The translations under genes and the position numbers were made by a program. Of a stretch of 64,000 nucleotides of DNA, positions 43,454 through 51,158 are shown one piece after another. The DNA lies in the NCBI RefSeq assembly GCF_902706295.1, contig NZ_CACSJJ010000020.1, positions 60,113 to 124,112 of the forward strand. The letters run 5' to 3'. The notes beneath the pieces were generated by a model that saw nothing but the letters and a program-made list of their open reading frames with translations, was not told the origin of the DNA and made no database searches. Within the stretch, counting starts at the first letter, position 1. Every line of letters starts with the position of its first letter. This DNA comes from Arthrobacter sp. 18067 (GTDB taxonomy: Bacteria > Actinomycetota > Actinomycetes > Actinomycetales > Micrococcaceae).

Positions 43454-44251
43454 CTAGGCCGCGAAGTTCTCATTCCAGACGTCCACGCCGAGCTTAATGA
43501 TCAACGCGGCCACCACGATCAGGAACACAATCCGCACAAAGCCGCTCCCCTTGGCCACGGCGGTGCGGGCGCCCAAGTAGCCGCCGGCCATGTTGGCCAG
43601 GCCCAGGATGAGTCCCACGCCCCACAGCAGTGAGCCGTGCGGGAGGAAGAAAATCAACGCGCCGGCATTCGTCGCCATGTTGACGATCTTCGCCTTGGCG
43701 CTGGCTTCGAGGAAGGCATAGCCCATGGCCGAAACGAGGGCGATCACCAGGAACGAGCCCGTACCGGGGCCGATCAATCCGTCGTAAAAGCCGATCACCG
43801 CGCCGATGAGGCAGGCCACGACGTAGTGCTTGTGGCCATCGTGGCGAAGCGCTGTCAGCTCACCCGCGCGGGGGCGCAAGGCCGTGAAGATGGCGACGGC
43901 GATCAACGCCACAACGATGATGGGCTTGAACACGCTGGCAGGCAGGGAGGCCGCAAGGATTGCACCGCCGAAGCTCCCCGCCAAGGCGATGACCGCCATG
44001 GGAATCGCAGTCTTGAGGTCCGGCCCCACGCGCCGGTAATACGTGACGGCGCTGGTGGTTGTCCCGAAAATGGACCCCATTTTGTTGGTCGCCAGCGCTT
44101 GGACAGGCGTGATGCCCGGGACCAGCAGGAGCGCGGGGAGCTGGAGCAGTCCCCCGCCCCCAACAACGGCGTCAACCCAGCCGGCGGCGAATCCAGCCAC
44201 CACAATCAGGATGATTGTGGTGAGCTGGATTGATTCGAAGCCGGAAATCAC
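43454..44251 (-). CDS. TSUP (TauE/SafE) family anion permease
   Basis: 265 residues with eight or nine hydrophobic segments. The family pattern GFAAGWVDAVVGGGGLLQLP at the start is repeated in the second half as IGFYDGLIGPGTGSFLVIAL. Members export or import sulfite, sulfoacetate and related anions. The ATG overlaps the proS stop by four bases (ATGA). Substrate unknown. Confidence 0.92.
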   Translation of the reverse strand: MISGFESIQLTTIILIVVAGFAAGWVDAVVGGGGLLQLPALLLVPGITPVQALATNKMGSIFGTTTSAVTYYRRVGPDLKTAIPMAVIALAGSFGGAILAASLPASVFKPIIVVALIAVAIFTALRPRAGELTALRHDGHKHYVVACLIGAVIGFYDGLIGPGTGSFLVIALVSAMGYAFLEASAKAKIVNMATNAGALIFFLPHGSLLWGVGLILGLANMAGGYLGARTAVAKGSGFVRIVFLIVVAALIIKLGVDVWNENFAA

Positions 44252-46059
44252 CGGTTTCGTACGGCGTTGACCACGTAATCCACGGCCTGGTCCACCGAAA
44301 TGTTCTCGGCTTCGCCGCTGCGGCGGTCCTTGATTTCCACGACGCCATCCACCAATCCCCGGCCGACGGCCAGGATGGTGGGCACGCCCACGAGCTCGGC
44401 ATCGCCGAACTTCACGCCGGGTGAAACCTTGGGACGGTCATCGAAAATGACGTCCAGGCCAGCGGCTTCGAGCTCGGCGGACAGCTTTTCAGCCGCTTCG
44501 AAAATTTCATCGCCACGGCCAACTGCCACAACATGGACATCGGCCGGAGCAACCGAGCGGGGCCATACAATGCCACGGTCATCGTGGTTGGCCTCGGCCA
44601 GGGCAGCCACGGCACGCGTCACGCCTACGCCATAGGAACCCATGGTGACAACTACCTGCTTGCCGTTCTGGTCCAGGACCTTCAAGTCCAGTGCCGCAGC
44701 GTATTTGCGGCCCAGCTGGAAGATGTGCCCCATTTCGATGCCACGGGCGGTTTCCAAGGGACCGGAGCCGTCCGGGGCGGGATCGCCGGCACGGACTTCG
44801 GTGCTCTCGATAACGCCGTCCCACGCGAAATCGCGGCCGGCAACCAGGCCGAAGACGTGCTTGCCCTCCGCGTTGGCGCCGGTGACCCAGCTGGTGCCGG
44901 ACACGACACGGGGGTCCACCAGGAAGAGCACCTTGGACGAGCCTTCAAGGCCCAGCACTGGCTGGTCCAGGGAGAGGCCGGGGCCGATGTAGCCCTTGAC
45001 CAGCCACGGCAACTTCTTGAGGTCTTCTTCGTTGGCAGCTTCGAGGCCGATTTCGCCGGCAATCGGCAGGTGGGAACCGATGTTGGCCTCCACGCGCTTG
45101 AGATCCACGGCGCGGTCGCCCGGAACGCCGATGACGACGATCTGGCGCTCACCGGTGGGCAGTGTGACGGCGAGGACCACGTTCTTGAGCGTGTCAGCGG
45201 CGACCCAAGCGCCGCCGTCGGACTCACTGCGCGGAGCCAGCTGGTTGGCTGCGTCCACGAGGGTATCGATGGTGGGCGTGTTCGGCGTGTCCAGGACCTG
45301 GGCCGCCGGGGCGTTGCTGAAGTCGATCTCGTCGGGAACAACAGTGGTTACAGCCTCGACGTTGGCGTAGTAGCCGCCAGCCGAGCGCACGAAAGTGTCC
45401 TCGCCGATCTCGGTGGGGAACAGGAATTCCTCGCTCTTGGAACCACCCATGGCACCGGCCGTGGCCGCCACCGGGATGACGTCCAGGCCCAGGCGCGCAA
45501 AGATCTTCAGGTACGCAGCACGGTGCGCGGCGTAGCTGGCATCCAAGCCGGCGTCGTCAACGTCGAAGGAGTAGGAGTCCTTCATGATGAACTCGCGACC
45601 GCGGAGAAGGCCTGCCCGGGGACGTGCTTCATCGCGGTACTTGTTCTGGATCTGGTACAGGCTCAGGGGAAGGTCCTTGTACGAGGAGTAAAGGTCCTTC
45701 ACCAGGAGCGTGAACATTTCCTCGTGCGTGGGAGCAAGGAGGTAGTCCGCGCCCTTGCGGTCCTGGAGGCGGAACAGCCCTTCGCCGTACTCGGTCCACC
45801 GGTTGGTGGCCTCGTAAGGTTCGCGCGGAAGCAGTGCCGGGAAGTGGACTTCCTGGGCGCCGATGGCAGACATTTCCTGGCGGATGATCTCCTCCACCTT
45901 GCGCAGGACACTTAGGCCCAGCGGAAGCCAGGTGTAAATGCCCGGGGCTGCGCGGCGGATGTACCCGGCGCGTACCAGGAGCTTGTGGCTGGCGACCTCG
46001 GCGTCGACGGGATCTTCACGCAAGGTGCGCAGGAACAACTGGGAAAGGCGAAGGACCAC
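44248..46059 (-). CDS. proS: Prolyl-tRNA synthetase (bacterial type)
   Basis: 603 residues. Class II synthetase with the editing (INS) insertion between motifs 2 and 3, as in the bacterial type. Motif 1 region YTWLPLGLSVLRKVEEII, motif 2 YQIQNKYRDEARPRAGLLRG with REFIMKDSYSFD, motif 3 VVTMGSYGVGVTRAVAAL. The C-terminal anticodon-binding domain is complete. GTG start at VLRLSQLFLRTLRED. The TSUP gene is translationally coupled downstream. Confidence 0.98.
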   Translation of the reverse strand: MVLRLSQLFLRTLREDPVDAEVASHKLLVRAGYIRRAAPGIYTWLPLGLSVLRKVEEIIRQEMSAIGAQEVHFPALLPREPYEATNRWTEYGEGLFRLQDRKGADYLLAPTHEEMFTLLVKDLYSSYKDLPLSLYQIQNKYRDEARPRAGLLRGREFIMKDSYSFDVDDAGLDASYAAHRAAYLKIFARLGLDVIPVAATAGAMGGSKSEEFLFPTEIGEDTFVRSAGGYYANVEAVTTVVPDEIDFSNAPAAQVLDTPNTPTIDTLVDAANQLAPRSESDGGAWVAADTLKNVVLAVTLPTGERQIVVIGVPGDRAVDLKRVEANIGSHLPIAGEIGLEAANEEDLKKLPWLVKGYIGPGLSLDQPVLGLEGSSKVLFLVDPRVVSGTSWVTGANAEGKHVFGLVAGRDFAWDGVIESTEVRAGDPAPDGSGPLETARGIEMGHIFQLGRKYAAALDLKVLDQNGKQVVVTMGSYGVGVTRAVAALAEANHDDRGIVWPRSVAPADVHVVAVGRGDEIFEAAEKLSAELEAAGLDVIFDDRPKVSPGVKFGDAELVGVPTILAVGRGLVDGVVEIKDRRSGEAENISVDQAVDYVVNAVRNR

Positions 46060-46169
46060 GGGTACGTATCCGTTTCTATGGCAGATGTGGCAAAAACAAC
46101 TGCCTACTAATCTACCGGTTCAGTGCCTTGCCGCTTGAACGGCCGCTTGGCCGTGCGCCGGACACAGAA

Positions 46170-46236
46170 GAGCCACGCCGTCGCGTGTGGAAGCCCCTGG
46201 CCGCAATGGGCTGGTCATCCTGCGATGGCGTGGCTC
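46170..46236. ncRNA. Large imperfect inverted repeat, possible structured RNA or terminator
   Basis: Arms GAGCCACGCCGTCGC (46170-46184) and GCGATGGCGTGGCTC (46222-46236) with one mismatch and a 37-base interior that can form its own AGCCC/GGGCT stem. It lies 34 bases past the stop of the 37-codon gene on the minus strand. No T-tract follows, so a plain terminator is only one option. Confidence 0.4.
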
Positions 46237-46269
46237 AGCGGCCGGCCGGCCGCAGACTCTGTCCGGGGA

Positions 46270-46383
46270 CTAGATCGCCGTTCCCTCCAGCGGAACGGGA
46301 TCGCCTGCGACTGGGAAGCATTGGTCACTGCCGAGCTTTCGGATGGCGGAAGCGCTTATGGCGCCCTTCAAGGTCTTGGTCAT
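46270..46383 (-). CDS. Small protein of 37 residues with its own promoter
   Basis: An ATG preceded at five bases by GGGGG opens a 37-codon frame beginning MTKTLKGAISASAIRKLG and ending PVAGDPVPLEGTAI. It has one cysteine, an amphipathic basic N-terminal half and a neutral, Pro/Gly-containing C-terminal half. A strong promoter (TTGAAA-N17-TAGGTT) points at it with a leader of about 40 bases. The leader-plus-core look could fit a peptide that is processed or exported, and an ABC-2 exporter operon starts divergently 180 bases away; both are inference. No homologue is recognised. Confidence 0.5.
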   Translation of the reverse strand: MTKTLKGAISASAIRKLGSDQCFPVAGDPVPLEGTAI

Positions 46384-46430
46384 GTTTTCCCCCTGTTGCC
46401 ACCCGCACCCCAACGACACGGCTTGGGTAG

Positions 46431-46459
46431 AACCTATGTGATCGCAGACACATTTTCAA
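46431..46459 (-). promoter_or_regulatory. Promoter of the 37-codon gene
   Basis: On the minus strand TTGAAA (46454-46459), a 17-base spacer, TAGGTT (46431-46436). The ATG follows about 48 bases after the -10 with a ribosome binding site in between. It explains part of the otherwise empty roughly 500-base stretch between proS and the ABC transporter. Confidence 0.65.
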
Positions 46460-46490
46460 GGATTGGGGCTACCCGGCGCTGCCGCAACTC

Positions 46491-46519
46491 TTGACCCCTG
46501 CGACGTGTGGATCTACTTT
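46491..46519 (+). promoter_or_regulatory. Promoter of the ABC exporter/TetR operon
   Basis: TTGACC (46491-46496), 17 bases, TACTTT (46514-46519). Transcription should start near 46526, inside the operator-like palindrome, about 37 bases before the ABC gene start. Confidence 0.7.
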
Positions 46520-46522
46520 TAT

Positions 46523-46538
46523 TTCATCAGTTGGTGAA
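46523..46538. promoter_or_regulatory. Candidate TetR operator
   Basis: TTCATCAGTTGGTGAA: six of eight base pairs of the dyad match and a seventh is a T-G pair. It covers the predicted transcription start of the operon that ends in a TetR-family gene, the usual place for an autorepressor site. Confidence 0.5.
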
Positions 46539-46562
46539 TTAATGGAGCCATCGGAGGCCCGT

Positions 46563-47309
46563 ATGTCACCCCTTCCAGCGGCTATCGAAGCGGACGGCCT
46601 ACATGTCTCCCGCTCCCGGACCAAGATCCTCCGCGGACTTGATTTCACTGTGGATTCGGGCCGTATTACCGGACTGCTCGGCCCTTCCGGCAGCGGCAAG
46701 ACAACGCTGATGCGCGCCATTGTCGGAGTCCAGCGGATCACCCGGGGAACCTTGACTGTCCTGGGCCGCCCGGCCGGCAGCGCACCGCTCAGGCACGACG
46801 TCGGATACGTCACCCAGGGTGCCAGCGTCTATCCGGACCTTAGCGTCGAAGCGAACGTCCGGTACTTCGGCGCCATGCACGGGGCGACGACGGCCGACAC
46901 TGCAGGGGCGATTGCCGCCGTCGGGCTCTCAACACTCGCCAGGCAGAAAGCCGCGGACCTGTCCGGCGGGCAGTTCAGCAGGGTGTCCCTGGCATGCGCA
47001 CTGGTTTCCCACCCAAAGCTCTTGGTCCTGGACGAGCCCACCGTGGGGCTCGACCCGGTGCTTCGGGCAGAACTGTGGGAACGCTTCGCCGCCATGGCGG
47101 CCGCTGGCACAACGCTGCTGGTTTCCAGCCACGTCATGGAGGAGGCATCGCATTGCTCTTCGCTGCTCTTGTTGCGCGACGGACTGCTGTTGGCGCAGCT
47201 CACGCCCACCGAGCTTGCTGAACGCGGCCACAGCAGCGACCTGGAGCGGGCATTCCTGAGCCTCATCAAGGCCGCCGACCGCGGCCAGGAAAGCCAGGTG
47301 GCATCGTGA
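46563..47309 (+). CDS. ABC transporter ATP-binding protein (ABC-2 exporter type)
   Basis: 248 residues from MSPLPAAIEADGLHV; GGAGG lies six bases before the ATG. Walker A GPSGSGKT at 40-47, signature ADLSGGQFSRVSLACAL near 136, Walker B KLLVLDEPTVGLDP, switch histidine VSSHVMEEA. Such single-domain ATPases pair with an ABC-2 permease to export drugs, lipids or peptides. The stop overlaps the permease GTG by four bases. Operon: ATPase-permease-TetR. Confidence 0.93.
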   Translation: MSPLPAAIEADGLHVSRSRTKILRGLDFTVDSGRITGLLGPSGSGKTTLMRAIVGVQRITRGTLTVLGRPAGSAPLRHDVGYVTQGASVYPDLSVEANVRYFGAMHGATTADTAGAIAAVGLSTLARQKAADLSGGQFSRVSLACALVSHPKLLVLDEPTVGLDPVLRAELWERFAAMAAAGTTLLVSSHVMEEASHCSSLLLLRDGLLLAQLTPTELAERGHSSDLERAFLSLIKAADRGQESQVAS

Positions 47310-48061
47310 ACCTCCGTATGACCCTCGCCACGACGGCCCGTGTTCTGGGCCAGCTGCGGCACGATCACCGCAGTGTAGGGCTGATCCTGGTGGTTCCGGC
47401 ATTTCTGCTGGCAGCCGTCTACTTCCTCTTCGAAAACGAGACCCTGCCTCCAGGATTCCCTCGCACCTTCGACCGTGTGGGGCTGATGATGCTGGCCATC
47501 TTCCCGTTCGTTGTGATGTTCCTGGTCACGTCCATCACCATGCTCCGAGAGCGCACATCCGGGACGTTGGAGCGCCTCCTGACCACGCCCATCCATAAGG
47601 CCGATCTTCTTTTCGGCTACGCCCTGGCATTTTCGATCATGGCCGCCCTCCAGTCGCTGGTGGCGACGGCCGTTGCTTATTGGGTGTTCGACCTGGACAT
47701 CAAGGGAAGTCCGGGATTCGTAGTGATGATCGCCGTCATCAACGCCGTCCTCGGCGTCGCCCTTGGGCTGCTGTGCTCCGCGTTCGCGCGCACCGAATTC
47801 CAGGCCGTGCAGTTCATGCCTGTCGTGGTGGTGCCGCAGATCCTGTTGTGCGGGCTGTTCGTGGCCCGGGAAGATATGAATGAAGTCCTGGAGGCCATCT
47901 CAGGAGTCCTGCCGCTGACGTTCTCCGTGGATGCGTTGAAGGAGATCGCCGGCAATGCCGAAACGACGGCCTCGATGTGGCAGGACACGATAGTGATGGG
48001 CGTGATCGTCGTTGGGGTCCTGGTCCTGGCCTCGCTGACCCTTCGGCGGCAGACACGATGA
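47306..48061 (+). CDS. ABC-2 type transporter permease
   Basis: 251 residues, six hydrophobic segments. The typical ABC-2 features are the long first loop (ENETLPPGFPRTFDRVGLMM), the amphipathic coupling helix TSITMLRERTSGTLERLL and the late MPVVVVPQILLCGLFVARED. GTG start coupled to the ATPase (GTGA); its stop overlaps the TetR ATG (ATGA). Cargo unknown; drug export under a TetR repressor is the usual case. Confidence 0.92.
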   Translation: MNLRMTLATTARVLGQLRHDHRSVGLILVVPAFLLAAVYFLFENETLPPGFPRTFDRVGLMMLAIFPFVVMFLVTSITMLRERTSGTLERLLTTPIHKADLLFGYALAFSIMAALQSLVATAVAYWVFDLDIKGSPGFVVMIAVINAVLGVALGLLCSAFARTEFQAVQFMPVVVVPQILLCGLFVAREDMNEVLEAISGVLPLTFSVDALKEIAGNAETTASMWQDTIVMGVIVVGVLVLASLTLRRQTR

Positions 48062-48702
48062 GCCTGCCGCAGGTCCGGCGGGGCCGCCGCAGCGCCGGCG
48101 ACCACTCCCGCAAAGCCATCCTTGCTGCCGCACGGAAGTTGTTTGCCGAGCACGGGTTCGAAGGAACCAGCCTCCGACAGGTTGCCCGCGAGGCCGCCGT
48201 GGACCCTGCCATGGTGCACCACTTTTTCCGGGGGAAGGACGAGCTCTTTGCCGCCTGCGTGGAGCTGCCGGCAGATCCGTCAGAGGTGCTCGCCGGCGTC
48301 GAAAGCACGGACCCATCCCTGCGGGCCGAAGCGATTGTCCGGGCGGTCCTCAGGCTGTGGGAGAGCCCGGCACAGCACAGCCTGGTGGCGTTCGTTCGGG
48401 GAACCATCGGGTCCAGAGCCAAGACTGCCCTGCTGCGGGAAATGGTGAACCGGACCATACTGTCCAGGGTCATGTCCGGGGTTCCTGGCCTTGCCGGGGA
48501 GGTGCGACTACGGGGCAATCTTGTTGCGGCGCAGGTGATGGGATTGATGTTGACCCGCTACGTGATCCGCCTTGAGCCTTTGGCATCCGCTACCCAGGAT
48601 GACGTGATCCGCTTGGTGGCACCGACCATCCAGCGCTACCTCACGGGGGACCTGGACTCCCCCGGCAGCTCGCCTTTGGGCTGGAACTCGCCGTTCGTCT
48701 AG
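48058..48702 (+). CDS. TetR-family transcriptional regulator
   Basis: 214 residues from MSLPQVRRGRRSAGDHSRKA. N-terminal TetR helix-turn-helix: ILAAARKLFAEHGFEGTSLR followed by QVAREAAVDPAMVHHFFRGK. The C-terminal ligand domain is of the type often found with ABC-2 exporters. Coupled to the permease by ATGA. It probably represses its own operon through the palindrome at 46523-46538. Its stop overlaps the convergent GNAT gene by four bases. Confidence 0.93.
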   Translation: MSLPQVRRGRRSAGDHSRKAILAAARKLFAEHGFEGTSLRQVAREAAVDPAMVHHFFRGKDELFAACVELPADPSEVLAGVESTDPSLRAEAIVRAVLRLWESPAQHSLVAFVRGTIGSRAKTALLREMVNRTILSRVMSGVPGLAGEVRLRGNLVAAQVMGLMLTRYVIRLEPLASATQDDVIRLVAPTIQRYLTGDLDSPGSSPLGWNSPFV

Positions 48703-49586
48703 AACAGGACCGTCGCGAACGTGCCTGCCTGCTCGAAACCAACCCTGTCATAGGTGGCACGGGCTTTGGCGTTGTAGTCGTTGACGTACAGGCTCGTCAC
48801 GGGGGCAAAGGTCTTGGAAAGATTCACGACGGCGGCCATGTAGCCGGCGCTCTGGCCGCGCCCCCGCAGTTCCGGATTCATCCACACGCCCTGGACCTGG
48901 GTTACGTCGGCTGTGACAGCACCAAGTTCGGCTTTGAAGACCACCGTGCCTCCGGCATCGATGTGGACCAGCGAATGGCCTTGCCGAATGAGGCCGGCAA
49001 CCCGCCTGCTGTAGAACTCCTGGCCGCCAAGGAAAGGTGAGTAGCCCACTTCTTCCTCGAACATCGCCGCGCAGGCGGGAAGGATGCGGTCGAAGTCCGT
49101 CATGGTGCCAAAAGTCAGGGCCGGGTTTGCGCCGATGGCCGGGCCGCCCGAAAGAGTGAGGAGGGGCTGGTGGGAACGGACCTCGTGGGCCGCATGGCCT
49201 AGTTGCTCGAACCGGGAGTAGAGAGCCAGGACCGTATCGGCAGGACCAAAAATCGAAGCATAGCGGCGTCCTGTTTGGTGGGCTGCTGTGGCTATGTATC
49301 CTGCCAATCCCGGATCGAGTTGGACGGGAACCAGATTGGCTCCGGCCCAACAGGCACCCAGGAGCCTGTCGTCGTCGAACACGCCGAAAACACTGGCGCC
49401 CCCGCTGGTGGGCGCCGCCGTGCCGGTACTGTCCAAGTGGGCCAGTATGAAGACGTTGGCAACGACGTCTTCGCTTGCAAGCGCGCGAAGAGCCAGGGTG
49501 TCGGCGTTGCCGAGCACCCTGACTCCCAAGCCGTTCTCGTTACGAGACGCTAACCACGGGGCTACCCTTGACAGCATCTTCGCCAT
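48699..49586 (-). CDS. GNAT-family acetyltransferase with N-terminal DUF4081-like domain
   Basis: 295 residues. The C-terminal half carries the acetyl-CoA motif VQGVWMNPELRGRGQSAGYM and the end VNDYNAKARATYDRVGFEQA. The N-terminal half (RALASEDVVANVFILAHLDS) is a degenerate second GNAT-like domain, as in DUF4081 proteins found beside ispG in Actinobacteria. GGGGGAGG precedes the ATG. The start lies inside the end of ispG (47-base overlap), so the genes are co-transcribed. Confidence 0.88.
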   Translation of the reverse strand: MAKMLSRVAPWLASRNENGLGVRVLGNADTLALRALASEDVVANVFILAHLDSTGTAAPTSGGASVFGVFDDDRLLGACWAGANLVPVQLDPGLAGYIATAAHQTGRRYASIFGPADTVLALYSRFEQLGHAAHEVRSHQPLLTLSGGPAIGANPALTFGTMTDFDRILPACAAMFEEEVGYSPFLGGQEFYSRRVAGLIRQGHSLVHIDAGGTVVFKAELGAVTADVTQVQGVWMNPELRGRGQSAGYMAAVVNLSKTFAPVTSLYVNDYNAKARATYDRVGFEQAGTFATVLF

Positions 49587-50706
49587 CGGCCTCCCCCATC
49601 TCTTCGGCGATGCGCATGGCCTCTTCGATCAGTGTCTCAACAATTTCGCTTTCAGGCACAGTCTTGATGACTTCGCCCTTCACGAAAATCTGGCCCTTGC
49701 CGTTTCCGGAGGCCACACCCAGGTCCGCTTCGCGGGCCTCGCCGGGTCCGTTAACCACGCAGCCCATGACGGCGACGCGCAGCGGGATCTCCATGCCTTC
49801 CAAACCGGCCGTTACTTGCTCTGCCAGCGTGTACACGTCCACTTGGGCGCGGCCACAGGACGGGCAGGAGACAATTTCGAGCTTGCGGGGGCGCAGGTTC
49901 AGGGACTGCAGGATCTGGTTTCCCACCTTGATTTCCTCCACCGGCGGCGCCGAGAGGGAAACGCGGATGGTGTCGCCGATGCCGCGGGACAGCAGCGCAC
50001 CGAACGCTGTGGCCGACTTGATGGTGCCTTGGAACGCCGGCCCGGCTTCTGTCACACCGAGGTGCAGGGGCCAGTCGCCCTTTTCGGCCAGCATCTCGTA
50101 AGCGGCAACCATGATGACGGGATCATTGTGCTTGACGGAGATTTTGAAGTCGTGGAACCCGTGCTCTTCGAACAGTGAGGCTTCCCAGACGGCGGATTCA
50201 ACCAGCGCTTCCGGGGTGGCCTTGCCGTACTTCTTCATGATGCCCGGCTCAAGGGATCCGGCGTTGACGCCGATCCGGATGGACGTGCCGTGGTCCCTGG
50301 CCGCTGCTGCGATCTCTTTGACCTGGTCATCGAACTTACGGATGTTGCCCGGGTTCACTCGTACTGCCGCGCATCCGGCCTCAATAGCGGCGAAGACGTA
50401 CTTCGGCTGGAAGTGGATATCGGCAATCACGGGAATCTGGGACTTGCGGGCAATGATGGGCAAAGCTTCTGCATCATCCGCGGAGGGGCAGGCAACACGC
50501 ACGATGTCGCAGCCGGACGCCGTCAGTTCAGCGATCTGCTGAAGCGTGGCATTGATGTCCGTGGTGGGCGTGGTGGTCATGGACTGAACGCTGATTGGCG
50601 AATCAGAACCAACACCAACGGAGCCAACCTTGATCTGCCGCGTCTTACGGCGCGGGGCAAGGACGGGGGGTGGGGCTGCTGGCATTCCCAGGCTGACCGA
50701 GGTCAC
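49540..50706 (-). CDS. ispG: 4-hydroxy-3-methylbut-2-en-1-yl diphosphate synthase IspG
   Basis: 388 residues. Penultimate step of the MEP isoprenoid pathway. The barrel shows VGVGSDSPISVQSMTTTPT and VRVNPGNIRKFD. The [4Fe-4S] cysteines are in VSCPSCGRA (near 282-285) and VMGCVVNGPGEA (near 317). The GTG start is set by AAGGAG; the longer frame to 50796 is not needed. It forms a group with dxr and rseP upstream on the same strand, the usual actinobacterial order. Confidence 0.97.
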   Translation of the reverse strand: MTSVSLGMPAAPPPVLAPRRKTRQIKVGSVGVGSDSPISVQSMTTTPTTDINATLQQIAELTASGCDIVRVACPSADDAEALPIIARKSQIPVIADIHFQPKYVFAAIEAGCAAVRVNPGNIRKFDDQVKEIAAAARDHGTSIRIGVNAGSLEPGIMKKYGKATPEALVESAVWEASLFEEHGFHDFKISVKHNDPVIMVAAYEMLAEKGDWPLHLGVTEAGPAFQGTIKSATAFGALLSRGIGDTIRVSLSAPPVEEIKVGNQILQSLNLRPRKLEIVSCPSCGRAQVDVYTLAEQVTAGLEGMEIPLRVAVMGCVVNGPGEAREADLGVASGNGKGQIFVKGEVIKTVPESEIVETLIEEAMRIAEEMGEADGEDAVKGSPVVSVS

Positions 50707-50753
50707 GTGGACTCCTTGGATTGGGGTGGATCGTTGTGGTGGAGAGCGCCGGG

Positions 50754-51047
50754 TTAGGACGCGTGGGCAGCCAGGACGCCGATGATGGGGGCCCATTCCG
50801 TGGTGCGGATGCCGGCGATAACTCCGGCTTCAGCAAACGGATCCTGCTTGAGGAGGTCATTGAGCCCGGCTTCGTCTGCGGACTTGAAGATGAGCAGCGC
50901 GCCGGCGCCGTCTCCATAGGGGCCGCTGGCAAGCAACTTGCCTTCCTCGGCCAGTTCGCCGAGCCAGGCACGGTGTGCTGGGCGGGCTTCGTCGCGGAGG
51001 GCGCCGGAATCGGCGACGTATACGTACTCAACAGCGAAAACAGTCAT
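50754..51047 (-). CDS. YciI-like protein
   Basis: 97 residues, dimeric alpha-beta barrel type (MTVFAVEYVYVADSGALRDE, HRAWLGELAEEGKLLASGPY). The His-Asp pair thought to be important in YCII proteins can be placed at HRAWL and DP. Function unknown; the family is often associated with stress or catabolic enzymes. The ATG stands six bases behind TAGGCT (51054-51059, minus strand), a leaderless start. It lies between rseP and ispG. Confidence 0.85.
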   Translation of the reverse strand: MTVFAVEYVYVADSGALRDEARPAHRAWLGELAEEGKLLASGPYGDGAGALLIFKSADEAGLNDLLKQDPFAEAGVIAGIRTTEWAPIIGVLAAHAS

Positions 51048-51053
51048 GGAGCT

Positions 51054-51059
51054 AGCCTA
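51054..51059 (-). promoter_or_regulatory. -10 box of the YciI-like gene (leaderless)
   Basis: TAGGCT on the minus strand, six bases before the ATG, downstream of the rseP repeat region. Confidence 0.45.
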
Positions 51060-51073
51060 TCCCGCCAGCTCCG

Positions 51074-51158
51074 CAGGAAATGTTCACAGCTGGGCAGGAA
51101 ATGGTCACAGCTCCGCCGAAAATTATTCACGGGTCAGCCGAAGATGTTCACGGGCTTG
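51074..51158. repeat. Four degenerate 21-22-base tandem repeats at the rseP end
   Basis: Units start at 51074, 51095, 51116 and 51138 and share GAAATGTTCAC-like cores (CAGGAAATGTTCACAGCTGG, CAGGAAATGGTCACAGCTCC, then two weaker CCGAARAT...TTCACGGG copies). The last unit encodes the C-terminal residues and stop of RseP. Multiple short repeats of this kind occur at the ends of IS21-type elements; a decayed insertion end is one explanation. Confidence 0.6.

Noticed and set aside
44533..45915. 460-codon open frame antisense to proS
   Set aside because: Shadow of a universal gene; no family features.
46123..46494. 123-codon plus-strand frame in the proS-ABC gap
   Set aside because: No ribosome binding site, no promoter, runs through the opposite promoter and hairpin; the minus-strand 37-codon frame has signals and is preferred.
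46060..46562. tRNA gene or riboswitch in the proS-ABC gap
   Set aside because: No cloverleaf, T-loop GTTCRA motif in the right place or known riboswitch core could be found by eye.
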